In this document: positions 49,201-58,940 of the stretch, piece by piece
Layout of the letters: each line of letters begins with the position of its first letter
How positions within the stretch are numbered: the first letter of the stretch is position 1
Assembly: GCA_935421135.1 (NCBI GenBank)
Contig: OW285191.1
Coordinates: 10,653,700-10,717,699 of the forward strand
Source of the DNA: Bugulina stolonifera
Lineage: Eukaryota; Bryozoa; Gymnolaemata; Cheilostomatida; Bugulidae
Reading direction: 5' to 3'
Length of the DNA stretch: 64,000 bases
The notes under the pieces: model-generated
Database searches by the model: none
Told to the model about the DNA's origin: nothing
What the model saw: the letters and a program-made list of their open reading frames with translations, nothing else
Translations under genes and position numbers: made by a program

Positions 49201-50254
49201 ATAAAGTAGACTAGAGTGGTAATTGTGTACCATTATTAATACTTCTTACTCAAACAGGCTTCATGTCTGAAATTTAATATTATGTAATATACAGTAATCA
49301 AAACTAGTGTTTGCCCTTTGCTTACTTTAGTTGGTGTAATATATATATTACGGACATGATAGTATCACATTAACATAGTTTTATTACTTGCAATTACTGC
49401 ATTAGAGAAATAGGAGTTGGAGGTCTACATGTAGTTTAATGTACATATTATATATACATAGCACTTTTTACTCCGTCTCAGCATTTAGTAGAAATTTACT
49501 CAACCAAGTTGACCAACCAATATGTTTTCATATCTATTTGCTACAAAAAATGGAGAATTCTCACAAAAAAGTTTTTGTTTTCTAGTATTATTGTGGTAAC
49601 AGCATAAGCATTTTACTAAAGGAATTTCTAACAGTCAAATGGGAAATTGTGCAGCTGAAGGAATTATCTTACCTCGTTTTTCTCATATTTCTTCTTTAAG
49701 TCTTCTATGGAATATTTACTCTTTTTCAGTTCTAAATTGTAGGCTTTAGCGTGAGGTCTCTTACCTGTAGTGTATCATTGCTCAGTATAAATTTAATTTT
49801 AACACATGGTGTGAAAATAATGGCATTAGACTGTAGAAGTCAAAAACACCAATTAAGGTGGTTAGCATGCTATAACAAGCTATAAAAGTATAATAGGTAA
49901 TGGGGAAATCCAATTCTACCGCAATAGTAATAGAGCAAGATTTTTGAATGTAGTATTAGAGTTTATTAAACTATAAATACGAGTATATATATATATTCTC
50001 ATAATAAAACAAAAATATTTGAGAAGTAACTGACAGCATTTATATGAATACAACACTTGTATAAGGTAAATGCATCAAATGTAATAGAGTCAAAGCACTA
50101 AAATAACTTTAAAATTTATACTAAATTTTACAGGACAATAATTATAAATGTTGGACTAACCTGTGAACTGGGTTTTTACTGCTGACGCCGAAGGGACTGC
50201 TGAGATTCCTAGAAAGAAAACGGCTCCAACGAGTAAGCACAGAGTCAGCTGCAT
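37241..50254 (-). CDS. Secreted ADAMTS-like protein with inactivated metalloprotease, LDLa and CUB modules (19 exons)
   Basis: Exons: 50161-50254, 49673-49764, 48859-48931, 46992-47203, 46571-46648, 46205-46371, 45865-45914, 45308-45419, 44818-44976, 44213-44345, 43787-43970, 43417-43591, 39758-40100, 39351-39495, 38972-39057, 38718-38835, 38102-38316, 37846-37888, 37241-37437. They sum to 892 codons with every phase matching. Order: signal peptide (MQLTLCLLVGAVFFLGISAV); Lys-rich pro-region; furin site SRQKR; reprolysin-like domain (IEIGLLIDYS, then SDFVILLTG, then CEMGGSWAVYEG); ADAMTS disintegrin-like/Cys-rich part (LPGELYTADDQCNIQYG, then GTECAPGKWCYRGECI); two LDLa repeats (CSDESDEADC and CPSGSDEWGC); a CUB-like domain; Cys-containing tail. 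At the HExxHxxGxxHD position the protein reads QVISLSIGVEYD, so all three zinc histidines and the catalytic Glu are missing. The Met-turn Met survives (NHIMTW). No thrombospondin repeat is visible. Exon 3's donor (GTCAGG) is weak. A role in extracellular binding is inferred. Confidence 0.85.
40184..42265. mobile_element. Decayed DNA-transposon-like element marked by seven copies of a 13-bp motif
   Basis: The sequence lies in the 3.3-kb intron between exons 12 and 13 of the ADAMTS-like gene. The motif TTAGTCGYGGGAC (one or two changes allowed) occurs at 40184-40196, 40349-40361, 40538-40550 and 40560-40572 in plus orientation, at 42083-42095 and 42099-42111 in minus orientation, and at 42253-42265 in plus. 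The copies bracket the transposase-like frames at 40787-41913. Clustered subterminal repeats like this are typical transposase-binding sites. Exact termini and target duplication are not resolved. Confidence 0.65.
40787..41913 (-). pseudogene. Broken transposase-like gene with D...D...GKGAVDG signature
   Basis: Two pieces are visible. Frame one (41677-41913) begins MARPKAGADRQRNYKNRIKL and is very basic, ending with repeated Arg/Lys/Gln words: a likely DNA-binding leader. The second frame contains QVDLAENYQTAFQHEIQAAH (around 41500), then an in-frame TAA at 41408-41410, then an open stretch of about 195 codons (40787-41371) with FSDGAASQFKQRF and WNYFATSHGKGAVDGIGG. The spacing of Asp residues suggests an RNase-H-fold (DDE/D) transposase. 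Related proteins with the same GKGxVDGIGG signature are common as unnamed transposon proteins in invertebrates (from memory; superfamily not assigned). The stop and the frame change indicate decay. Confidence 0.65.
42680..42739. repeat. Perfect 60-bp palindrome without spacer
   Basis: Checked base by base from the centre between 42709 and 42710: thirty consecutive pairs match, from the GTATATATAC core out to ATTTTTACTGATGTC / GACATCAGTAAAAAT. It lies in the ADAMTS-like gene intron, 100 bp left of a minisatellite. Confidence 0.95.
42838..43327. repeat. 25-bp minisatellite, interrupted by a SINE
   Basis: Unit GATATATTACAGGG plus TATATTACTAT, about eight copies before 43045 and two more after 43282. 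The central interruption is a tRNA-derived insertion annotated separately. Confidence 0.9.
43045..43282 (+). mobile_element. tRNA-derived SINE inserted into the minisatellite
   Basis: The head contains an A box TGGCCTAGTGG (43056-43066) and a B box GGTTCAATTCC (43099-43109), 32 nt apart, as in a tRNA-type Pol III promoter. The 3' end runs into a T-rich stretch. The 17 bp ATTACTATGATATATTA occurs directly on both sides (43028-43044 and 43283-43299), as expected for a target duplication, though the tandem repeat host makes this partly ambiguous. A related, poorer copy lies at 52307-52378. Confidence 0.8.
47496..47708 (-). other. Unexplained 70-codon open frame in intron
   Basis: It reads RCEANCRKYLIEWVTQNFNH, FDSGFACKPSTGVSQDSVKK, then SINVAIKFGLL and a stop. 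The composition looks protein-like rather than random, but it does not splice in phase into the ADAMTS-like gene, and it ends 65 bp from a fold-back element (47772-47917). It could be a relic of a transposon gene. I do not recognise the family. Confidence 0.25.
47772..47917. repeat. 146-bp imperfect fold-back sequence
   Basis: The ends are GTTTATTGTTGTAACAACA and the complement of GTTTATTGTTGTTACAACAC. The interior continues as a hairpin (CCAATCGTCAGACAGCAACG against CATTGATATAAAAAAG-type complements), so the whole stretch can fold on itself. It is likely a fold-back MITE in the first large intron of the ADAMTS-like gene. Confidence 0.7.
48993..49054. repeat. Hairpin with ~24-bp arms
   Basis: The left arm AATAATAAGACGAAACGCAT and the right arm ATGCGTCTCGTCTTATTAT, plus A/T extension, flank a short loop. 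The 14 bp CATGTATATATACT lies directly on both sides of the hairpin (about 48951-48964 and 49056-49069). It is probably a small MITE in the ADAMTS-like gene intron 3 region. Confidence 0.7.
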
Positions 50255-50535
50255 GCTTGCCTCTTCTCTGGTTCTGACGCTGATACTGAGATGAGAGGTC
50301 AGGTGAGCTGGTCTTATAGTCACGATTCTGTAAATATGTTCATAAAGATGGTTGCATTATCATAAAGGATTCGCTATAGACTTTTTAAATTTAAATTTAA
50401 ATATTTTATTCTTATTGTGCACACGTGGATGTACATCGCATACATCTACACCTACATGTAAATATAAATATTGAATTTTGTATCGTCGGGTAATAAAGTG
50501 CTCTATAGGATGTGATATTGTCCTAGAGCTAGTAT

Positions 50536-50657
50536 AAACTATTATGAGAATTAATAGATGAAATTGATGATGTTTGTTTACTTAATTCATTTTACTAAGT
50601 AGTAAAATGAATTAAATAAACAAACATCATCAATTTCATCTATTCTCATAATAGTTT
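50536..50657. repeat. Long hairpin with ~57-61-bp arms and 4-nt loop
   Basis: The left arm 50536-50596 and the right arm 50601-50657 are reverse complements except for a 4-nt insertion (TAAT) in the left arm and one C/T difference. The loop is AAGT. It lies about 280 bp upstream of the ADAMTS-like start codon. It may be a recent inverted duplication or a fold-back element. Confidence 0.9.
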
Positions 50658-50799
50658 GCATGTAAATATATGTACATTTGCATATCGATGTAAATGCACA
50701 CCCAATATTTACACCTACATGTACATTTACATAGATGTATGTGTTGGACATGCAGAGGAGCAAATAGATGTACAGTGTTCTTGTACAGGTGTATGTATC

Positions 50800-50956
50800 T
50801 GTGAATGAAGTTGAAGATCACAGATGTAAATGTACATGATTGTAGACTAATTGTATGTTTTAGACTAAAATCCAGAGAAGAGCAATTCCAAAGTTTTACA
50901 GCCGCGGAACCAAATAAATTCGTGTGCAGTTCACTCAGAGCATGTCTACTGCTCAC
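50800..50956 (-). pseudogene. Possible LINE reverse-transcriptase C-terminal remnant
   Basis: The minus-strand frame reads SRHALSELHTNLFGSAAVKL then WNCSSLDFSLKHTI. The order R...T..FG..A.KLWN.L...L...... is typical of the extreme C-terminus of LINE polymerases. Only this short piece is present, with no endonuclease or polymerase core. It lies next to a tRNA-like head in the opposite orientation (50980-51115). Confidence 0.4.
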
Positions 50957-50979
50957 TGATGAAGTTTCTTTTTTAAAGA

Positions 50980-51115
50980 TTGCCGAGCTGGTGTAGTGGG
51001 TAGCATGTTTTGTTCACTGTGCGTGGCGTTTAGGTGCCATAGAGTCCCAGAGTTCAAACTCCAGTCAGAGACGGTATTTTCATGGATTTGAAACAAGTCT
51101 CTGACTGCTCAAAGA
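50980..51115 (+). mobile_element. tRNA-like SINE head
   Basis: A box TGGTGTAGTGG (50989-50999) and B box GAGTTCAAACTCC (51050-51062) are present. The A-B distance of about 50 nt is long, as in tRNAs with a large variable arm. The cloverleaf is not intact enough to call a functional tRNA. Confidence 0.5.
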
Positions 51116-52306
51116 TAAATTCCTTGCAAAAAATGCATCATATATTTAAAGAATGGCCAAATCCCCTAACATTATTGTATAATATGTATGTATACCGAAA
51201 CTGTTCTAAGAAAACTTAGACTCTAAAATATAGCAATTTCACAACTTTAACATCTAGTTATGATTTTCTATGTGAAGATGCAATTGTTGAACAAACAATC
51301 TGTGGCCTCTCGAAGTTGTCTTATCATATCTTATCTAAAACGCTCATAAGCAGAACAGCTAGGAAGCGTTAGTACAGCTTCATTATTTTATCCTCTTTTT
51401 ATAAACATATTCTGTTATTCAGTCTTATTCCCACCATAAGTGAGTAAAGTCATAAATACATGTATATTTTGTGCTGATTATAAACACCATATTATAAAAT
51501 CTGTACCATCAGCCACAAAATGGCTGCCAGCTCAACAGCAATATTCATGCACATATTGTATTGTACGTACGTGCAAGGGGGCAATGTCATGCATATGCTA
51601 CTTGGGGCGCAGCTATGTTACTTCATCTAATGTGTTATATATTATGGCATATTGTTTACATAGAAGCATTTACTGAAACAGGATGCAAATCGAAATTTCT
51701 TATCTCGGTGGCCATTTAGATTAATATAGAATAGAAAACATGAACACAACTATCAACTAATAGATCTAATTTGCTAATTGAGAGTAAAAAAAGAATCGTA
51801 GTTTGACTTAATATACTGGGTAACAACAATAGAAATGGTAGGCTGTTTGTGTGATCACATGACTAGTGGATGAGCAGAGAATTAGGTTAATAGAAGCTTC
51901 ATTATGGTCTAGATGTTGTCAGCAGTGGTGTAGGAGCTAGTATATTTACATGTATCTTGTGGCTTAGAGCTAGACTGCACTTCCCAAAACTTTTGCAATA
52001 CAGTTTTTCCTAAAATATAATTTTAGTCTGAACAGAAGAATACATTATTTTCAAACTAACAGTTAGCGTGGACCAAATCATAGTGGAGTAAAAAATATTT
52101 TGCCTAGAATACTTCCATTCCACGCCAGCCTACACACTACTCTGCCAATGGCTGTTGACATTTTGAAGGCATGTATCACAGGTTGTTTAGATTGACATTA
52201 ATATAAAATATGGTCTGAAAAATGTCATCTCATCAGACGATGATTGAAGGGTGTTGGATAAAAGTATATGTTGTATAGACAATATAATATATTGTATAGA
52301 CAACAA

Positions 52307-52378
52307 GGGAGCAGCCATGGCCTAGTAGTTAGAGCTCTGAAATTCTATGTGGGAGATCCAAGTACAATTCTGGGTTTC
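52307..52378 (+). mobile_element. Truncated copy of the 43-kb SINE family
   Basis: GAGCAGCCATGGCCTAGTAG and the following GTTAGAGCTCTG...TATGTGGGAG match the SINE head at 43045 with scattered changes. The B box is damaged (AGTACAATTCT). The copy stops close to the start of the 11-bp minisatellite. Confidence 0.65.
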
Positions 52379-52445
52379 ATTTAAACAATACATTCCATGC
52401 TGGAGTCCAGTCTAGTGCAATCTACTACTAATCCTCTAGTAAATA

Positions 52446-52778
52446 GGGTAGGCGTAGGGTAGGCGTAGGGTAGGCGTAGGGTAGGCGTAGGGTAGGCATA
52501 GAGTAGGAACAGGGTATGCATAGGGTAGGTGTAGGGTGGGCGTAGGGTAGGCGTAGGGTAGGCATAGAGTAGGAATAGGGTAGGTATAGGGTGGCATAGA
52601 GTAGGAATAGGGTAGGCATAGAGTAGGAATAGGGTAGGCGTAGGGAAGGCGTAGGGTAGGCTAGGGTAGGCGTAGAGTAGGAATAGGGTAGGCGTAGGGT
52701 AGGCGTAGGGTAGGCATAGAGTATGCATAGGGTATGCATAGGGTAGGTATAGGGTAGGCATAGGGTAGGCATAAGGTA
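52446..52778. repeat. 11-bp minisatellite (GTAGGGTAGGC family)
   Basis: About 30 units of GTAGGGTAGGC and variants such as ATAGAGTAGGA. Minus-strand frames stay open as Pro/Tyr/Thr/Leu-rich strings (PTPTLRLPYAY) only because the unit lacks stops. Confidence 0.92.
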
Positions 52779-53490
52779 ATCTTGGGTAGGTCTAGCTAGT
52801 AAATAACTATACCTACCCTGGCCTACCCAAGCAGAGTAAGGCGACCAATATACTGCATGCATTTGGAAAATTCCCTCTCCCCCAAACCCCAACCCCCCTT
52901 GCACCAAGAATGTTCCCAGCTGATAGCCTCTAGCTTACCTGTCTATTCCCTCGATTGTATGAATTAATTAAATTAAGCTAATCATCAAACCCTGTTCATC
53001 AGATTGAATAAACACTAATTGCTTATTGGTTATGACTAAAGTTTGATGTAATTTCAAATATTTTAGATAATAATAATTGAATGGTGATTAACAAGCACAA
53101 TCATAGTTTTATATGACTATTTTTATATTATGCATTTCAACCATTGATGAGCACGCGTAGGGATTATGCAATTAGAGAGATTCGTATGTTATCGTTATGA
53201 TTGTCCATCAATAATAATGGTATTCAATATTATTTTTTCTAATTTTTTAAGAATAACCCATCCCAAGCAGGGCTTGAGTTCAAAGGCCCTAAGGGCACCT
53301 AATTATTGTGCACCAAGCAGGCCACCAGCTAGACTATGTTGTACAGCTTTACAAGGTCACATTTCCAGTGTTTTATGTAGAACATTTGTACAGTAAAGGA
53401 GTAAATAGCAATAAAGTTTGAAAGAGAGACCTATGTAGGCCTAATAGACAATACATTCAAAACAAGCCATGTCGTTCATTGCCAGAGGGC

Positions 53491-53926
53491 CCAGGGCTCT
53501 CAAGTGCTCGGATTTTCCCCGAGCAGTTTGGATTTTGAGTATTTGCTCGGAGAGCTCGGAAGGTTTTTATTATTGATGATGTGCTTAGATTTTGGGAGAT
53601 TTTCTCACATTAGCTATATTTTAATAGAAATGCTTTAAAACCTCCAAATTAATCTTCAGTTTATCTCATAGCTTGTGAGTTGCTTAGGAAAAAGCCACTA
53701 ATTCTATTACTTTTCAAGGGCAAGGACTGAATTACATGTATGTACTGGGATTATTAGGCTGTAAGAAATTACTTAGGCTAACTCTGTAGAGCAATAGATA
53801 TGTGCATGTAAGTGACCAACAGCTTTGTTTATATATCTGACCAATTGCAAGTAGAGTAAAAGTGCTACACTGCAGTACATTGTAGGTTAGCTCGGATTTT
53901 TTGACTGAGCAACTTGAGAGCCCTGG
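53491..53926. mobile_element. Non-autonomous element with 15-bp perfect TIRs
   Basis: It starts CCAGGGCTCTCAAGT and ends with the exact complement ACTTGAGAGCCCTGG. GCTCGGATTTT follows at the left end, and GCTCGGATTTTTTGACTGAG precedes the right terminus. hAT elements often start CAGGG. The flanking 8-mers (CAGAGGGC and TAGAGGCT) are similar but not identical, so an old 8-bp duplication is possible. Confidence 0.7.
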
Positions 53927-54061
53927 TAGAGGCTCACAAGACTGAGCAAACACATATTTAGGCCTTGAAAAGAGCAGCCCTAAAATATGACATAATATGG
54001 GAAATGCTAACCATAGCTAGCAACAAGTATAACCCTTGCTTAGCCTCGAAGTAACATATTG

Positions 54062-54702
54062 CAGACATGGGCACTCGAGTCATTTTACTCGACTCAAGTT
54101 AACTCGAGCAACAGCTTTTCATTACTTTTAATTGACTTGTGCTTTTGTACTGTGTGAAAGCTGGGAATTGACTTTTACTTCTACTCTCATACAAAGCATG
54201 ATGCTTGACTCTTACTTTACTCTAATCTCTCAGCTATCAATGATAATTCTATTGGTTTGGTGTAATTATGTAATAAGTCTTGTCCACCATAGAGAAGCTG
54301 AGAGGCTTATAGATAAACAGACCTACCATTACAATAAGTGCAAATTTGAAATAGCCTTTGTTCCTCAGAACTACTTTAACTGACAGAAAATTGGATCTAA
54401 CACTAAGTATTATCTATTGTGTGTTGTCACACTTGTATACATCAGAAATTTGTGTTCTACAAAATTCCCATTGGTATTCTCTTTGACATACCGCTGTACT
54501 TTTGACTCTACTCTGACTCTAGCATTTTGGTACTAGTTGCTTGACTCTTACTTTACTTTTCAAAATGGCTGTTTATTTACTCTTGCTCTACTTTTGACTT
54601 GCTTCATCCGATGAGTTTACTCTAAATTACTTTTTATCAATTGGGAATGTATACTCTTACTTGACTCTTGACTTGAGTATTTGTCTGCTTTGCACATGTC
54701 TG
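54062..54702. mobile_element. Non-autonomous hAT-like element with 8-bp TSD ACATATTG
   Basis: The 641-bp element begins CAGACATGGGCA and ends TGCACATGTCTG (one mismatch in 12). The same ACATATTG flanks it at 54054-54061 and 54703-54710. The interior is filled with GACTC/ACTCGAG words, like the element at 32758-33347. No transposase remains. Confidence 0.88.
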
Positions 54703-55764
54703 ACATATTGTAGTGTTTTTGTGTGTTTGTTCGTATGGTCGAGGGACGACCTACTTGCCCAGGTGAAGGGCCTATGAGAGGTGCTAGGTCTTCTGCATCA
54801 CATGAAAGATCGCCAGGTATTTGTACATGTAGTTATAGTGTTAACCAAGACGACCCATGTGGTCGGAGTCAATGCTTATTGCTAGAGTATATTGCATTGC
54901 ACATTGCAATATATACTGTATATGCTATTGCAAGAGTATATTCAGCCCTAGTAGGTTGTTCGGGTATCAAGGTCGAAAATTTTATCAGCTGGAAGTAACC
55001 TTAGCTACAAGAGAAGGCTCTGGTAGTATAGATGTGTCTTTATTGAGATCCAAGCATCAATTGAGATAACAACTGTATAAAACATTCACTTTACATGTAT
55101 ATATATTGTAGTTTCTAACTTCCGAAAAAAGGTTCCAGTGAAAGGCCGACATAGCGTCATCTGGAAATTTCACAACAAGATGGAGTTTGGAAGCCTGAAG
55201 CCTGACTTTATATGGGTCGGCTATAACAAAATAATATGCTTGAAAATATGCAAAACATGTGCAGAATTAAGTACATACAGTACTTTTTGAGACGTCGGTT
55301 CCAGTTACATCGGTATAAAGGGGGTATTTACACTTAGTCATTATAACATACAGTTGAAACAGTACATAACATGCAGATACAATGTATTGGAGTAATGTAG
55401 GTAAGTACAAGAGTATTTGGACCAGTGTGAGTTGAGCAATGACAACTACAAGCAGTTAAGGTGTGATAATGTTCACCAGGTAGGCTGAGGCCATACTGAT
55501 AAATGTCCTAGCCATTACAATGTAATCCACAAAGAATCACACAGAAACTCTAAACAGCAGAAATACATGTGTAAATAATTATGTATAATACATGTAGATC
55601 ACAATGACTTTATGTAGCCACTGTATTGTTTTCTGAAGTTTTGGTGGTTTTTGCCATAAAACAAATTTAATGATTCTTGATAGCAATAAATGGACACGTA
55701 TAATACTTGCAGCTGCGTGTACATGTACATACAAGCAGGTAATAGGTGAAGTAGTATCTATAGA

Positions 55765-56035
55765 AGGTGTCTTCGCGACCTCTCGGACGGACCCGGGTCG
55801 CAAATAAAATTTACAAGATGGCCGTCCGACCAAGGCCAGAAGGGCTATTGGCCTAGGATTTTGCTTGGCCGGACGAAACCATCCCTAGCTCATCGGCACA
55901 CCTGGTTTCTTCGCGCGAAAATGAGGATTTTGCTTTTGGCCCAGGCCGGTGTGTTCGCGACCCCGTGACGGATGTGTGCCGGAAAATATTTTTGTAAATC
56001 GGCCTGGGTCTGAAGTTGAGGTCGCGAAGACACCT
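55765..56035. mobile_element. CpG-rich 271-bp inverted-repeat element
   Basis: It starts AGGTGTCTTCGCGACCT and ends AGGTCGCGAAGACACCT, a 17-bp perfect TIR. The interior is GC- and CpG-rich (GGCCGGACG, TTCGCGCGAAAA), in sharp contrast to the AT-rich surroundings. AGA flanks both sides, compatible with a 3-bp duplication but too short to be certain. No open frame. Confidence 0.75.
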
Positions 56036-57238
56036 AGAGCTGCGACAGAAATCAAATAGCTTCATTGAATTTCCATCTTAGCAAGGGCAAAAATACACAG
56101 TTCATCGCTCTCTACAGATTTTCAAAAACAGACGCTACTAATTAATGTTTCACACTAAACCTCATTAAAAAGTTGCTGTCCCCTTATTGAACAAGAGAGC
56201 ATAACTCAGAAAGTATAACACAAAAGAAGAACACAACTCCATCTGTGCATTGACTTTTAGAGATTTCTACAATGTTGATGTACAAGAAATTTAAAATGTG
56301 CTGTTTATTATACTGTAATATGATAGGCTCTGAGCCGTGAGTTCAAACTAGCAAGCAGTACTTCCTTTCATATGGTAATCCAAATAGCAAATGCAATATG
56401 AAGATATGAACGTGTAAAATACTGTCGTTTATAACATGTCTATGCGTCTATGATGTCTTACAGCTGTCTGCTAGATGTCTTACAGTTATCTGCTAGATGT
56501 AACACTGACTTCTTTTTAATATTCTTTTCTACCTATAGGCCAATATAAATTACATGCACCTTGATCTTTAGAGAGAAGTGAAGAAAAGAGAGGGCAACTT
56601 CTAAATAGCTCTATAATGAGAGCAGGGCTACATATTTTGTTGTAATAACTAATAATGATATAATTACCAACAGCCAATTATTACATCAGGAAATATACAA
56701 GTTGGATCTCACTGTCCTGTCATCACAGACGATATACTATCATTGAGAAGTACTATGACACTGTCTAACCCATGGTAGGAGTTGTTACACCATGATTAAT
56801 CACTAACAGTAAGTGTTTAGTTAGTATACAATCATGTTTTCAGGCAACTCCAATGGGGCAATAGGCTGATACTGGAGGTTTACAGTTATTCAATGTAGAT
56901 AAATGATAATTATACATTAAGCATCTATTTACTGAAACTAGAATACATAATAGTACTTACAATGAATCTACATGACAATAGGCCGATATTATTATATAGC
57001 TCACATTGTACATAGAGCACAGTAAAGGACTAGTCACACTGGCACAGAAGTGCCAACGAAACGTGAAACGACAACTCCAACTTATTCCCACCGAAAGGAC
57101 AAGCTGGTCACACGGCTGACGATAAGACATTTTTTTCGGTGACTGAGATCAATAGAATCGAGCGTTGCATTCTATGTGGTCCTGTGACGAAAAAATAACA
57201 AGACAACTTCCGCTATTATGCTTCGCCATTGCTTCATT

Positions 57239-57325
57239 GTCCAATCAACAGCAGCCAGCATTAACCAATTACAGGCTAGTACTCGCTCCACGGACCAATC
57301 ACAGTTCAACGAATTATTGCCAATC
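57239..57325 (+). promoter_or_regulatory. Cluster of four CCAAT boxes
   Basis: CCAAT occurs four times in the same orientation within about 85 bp (GTCCAATCA, AACCAATTA, GACCAATCA, GCCAATCC). This spacing resembles NF-Y promoter clusters. No gene can be assigned downstream, so it may be chance or part of an unrecognised repeat. Confidence 0.3.
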
Positions 57326-57865
57326 CAACACAGTTTGATGCTGAGCAAACGAGAACGAAACTACGTTTTAGTTTCAACGATTTCATTCAACGATTCAAAT
57401 AAATAAAGTAAATGCATGACTCTATTATGATTCTGTTTCATTACATGGGACTTAGCTTCACACACATGACTTAGAATGTATGTTCATGCTTTGGAGATTT
57501 AGTAAACTGTATCTTAGTTTTTCATGATTTGGCATATGTAGGCAATGCCGAGGTGGCCACGAATGTACAGCTGAGTGTGCAGGTGTGTGCAGGTGGTAAA
57601 ACCTGGCAGGAGTGACACTGGAATGCAGGTGATTTATTCGACTCCATTAAGTGATTGCTGTACTGTTTCTGCTTAAGCGAGGTAGCCAAGTGGTCTATTT
57701 TGACTGAAACCTTCAGCATAATTCATTTGGGACCCGCAACCTGTGCAGAGTACCATAAAAAGTTTTGAAGCTTCATGGCTCTAGAAAAAAACTGGCAGAC
57801 CTACTCTCTTCAAAAGTGATGGATGACTTCAACCATTCTACAGCTCTCACAACATACAGTGTGTG

Positions 57866-58047
57866 TACCCCTGTTACACTGTGTAGTGTACCCCTGTTAC
57901 GCTGTACAGTGTACCCCTGTTACACTGTGCAGTGTACCCCTGTTACACTGTACAGTGTACTCCTGTTACACTGTGCAGTGTACTCCTGTTACACTGTGCA
58001 GTGTACCCCTGTTACACTGCACAGTGTACCCCTGTTACACTGTATAT
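57866..58047. repeat. 23-bp minisatellite, about eight copies
   Basis: Unit CCCCTGTTACACTG plus TGCAGTGTA with single-base variants. It contains the imperfect inverted core ACACTGTRCAGTGT. It lies about 90 bp left of the solo LTR. Confidence 0.92.
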
Positions 58048-58133
58048 CCTTCCACTCACTGCAACCTTCTGGGTAGCTATTGCTTGTATTAACAGGTGGA
58101 TACTAGTTACATGTTAGTACATAATGTATATAT

Positions 58134-58940
58134 TGTGATGGTACAGGACATTTGTATACGACTCCAACTCCCGGACGAAGCTCCACCGCACCCTAGGTGC
58201 CTAGTAGTTGTTACAGCGCTACTCATCTGACACTCACACTCTCATAATTAGTGTTCGTATACTTACCTTCAACTGCATTGCATGTTAAAGCCAATTAATT
58301 ACTGTCTATGTACGTGTCTCCATGTGTTTATACTCATTACTTATTCATGTACCTTACTCCTATATTGTTGTATATAGTTACATGATTATATCTAAGTCTT
58401 TTAATGCCTTTTATACCCATGTACAGAGGCCCGACCTCTCAGAATCCATTGATATTCATTTTGTACATGAATTGGACCATTATAAGCAACTTTTGTAGAA
58501 CCCGACCTATTTTGAGTCGGCCGTCGGGCTTCCGGCGGCCATCTTGTTGCGCAACTTCCGGACGACCACACGTCGTCTTTTCCCGACGTCACGTCGGCCG
58601 GAAGTCCTTATACTATATAAAGGGCACTGTTTTACTGTTCATTCTCTCAGTCTTCACTTGGCTTTCAATAAAGACACATCTATACTTGATACAGAGACTT
58701 TCACTTCCTTTTGTCAGGTCATTCGCTTTGCGAACCGCCTACTAGGTCGGATCACTCTCTTTCATTGTATAGTCTGAAGGTCGGACTTGGGATCAGATGG
58801 ATCGTCTTTGGTAGTATTTGGGCTACTGAGACCGCTCGATCTTTCATGTAATGCGAAGTCCTATTACCACTCATAGGCACTTCATTTCTGGGTCGATAGT
58901 CGTCCAAGGACGACCGCACCAAATCACAGAAACCATTACA
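58134..58940 (+). mobile_element. Solo LTR (807 bp) with 4-bp TSD
   Basis: The sequence starts TGTGATGGT and ends ACCATTACA, the short inverted TG...CA ends of an LTR. It is flanked by ATAT on both sides (58130-58133 and 58941-58944). A TATA box (TATATAAAG, near 58613) and an AATAAA (near 58667) sit in the order promoter then poly(A) signal. No gag or pol is adjacent, so this is a solo LTR. A diverged relative lies at about 61100-61630. Confidence 0.8.

Noticed and set aside
50980..51075. Functional tRNA gene
   Set aside because: A and B boxes are present but acceptor and anticodon stems do not pair convincingly; treated as a SINE head.
52381..52907. Pro/Tyr/Thr-rich frames of 126 and 159 codons on the minus strand
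   Set aside because: They are the translation of the 11-bp GTAGGGTAGGC minisatellite.
54723..54998. 91-codon plus-strand frame with a basic, Gly/Pro-rich start
   Set aside because: It starts with a non-ATG codon next to a transposon end and has no family resemblance.
57765..58117. Cys/Tyr/Thr-rich frames resembling a cysteine-rich peptide
   Set aside because: They arise from the 23-bp minisatellite in all three frames.
58404..58777. Plus-strand frames of 77-113 codons
   Set aside because: They lie within the solo LTR, overlapping its TATA and poly(A) signals; LTRs of this type are non-coding.
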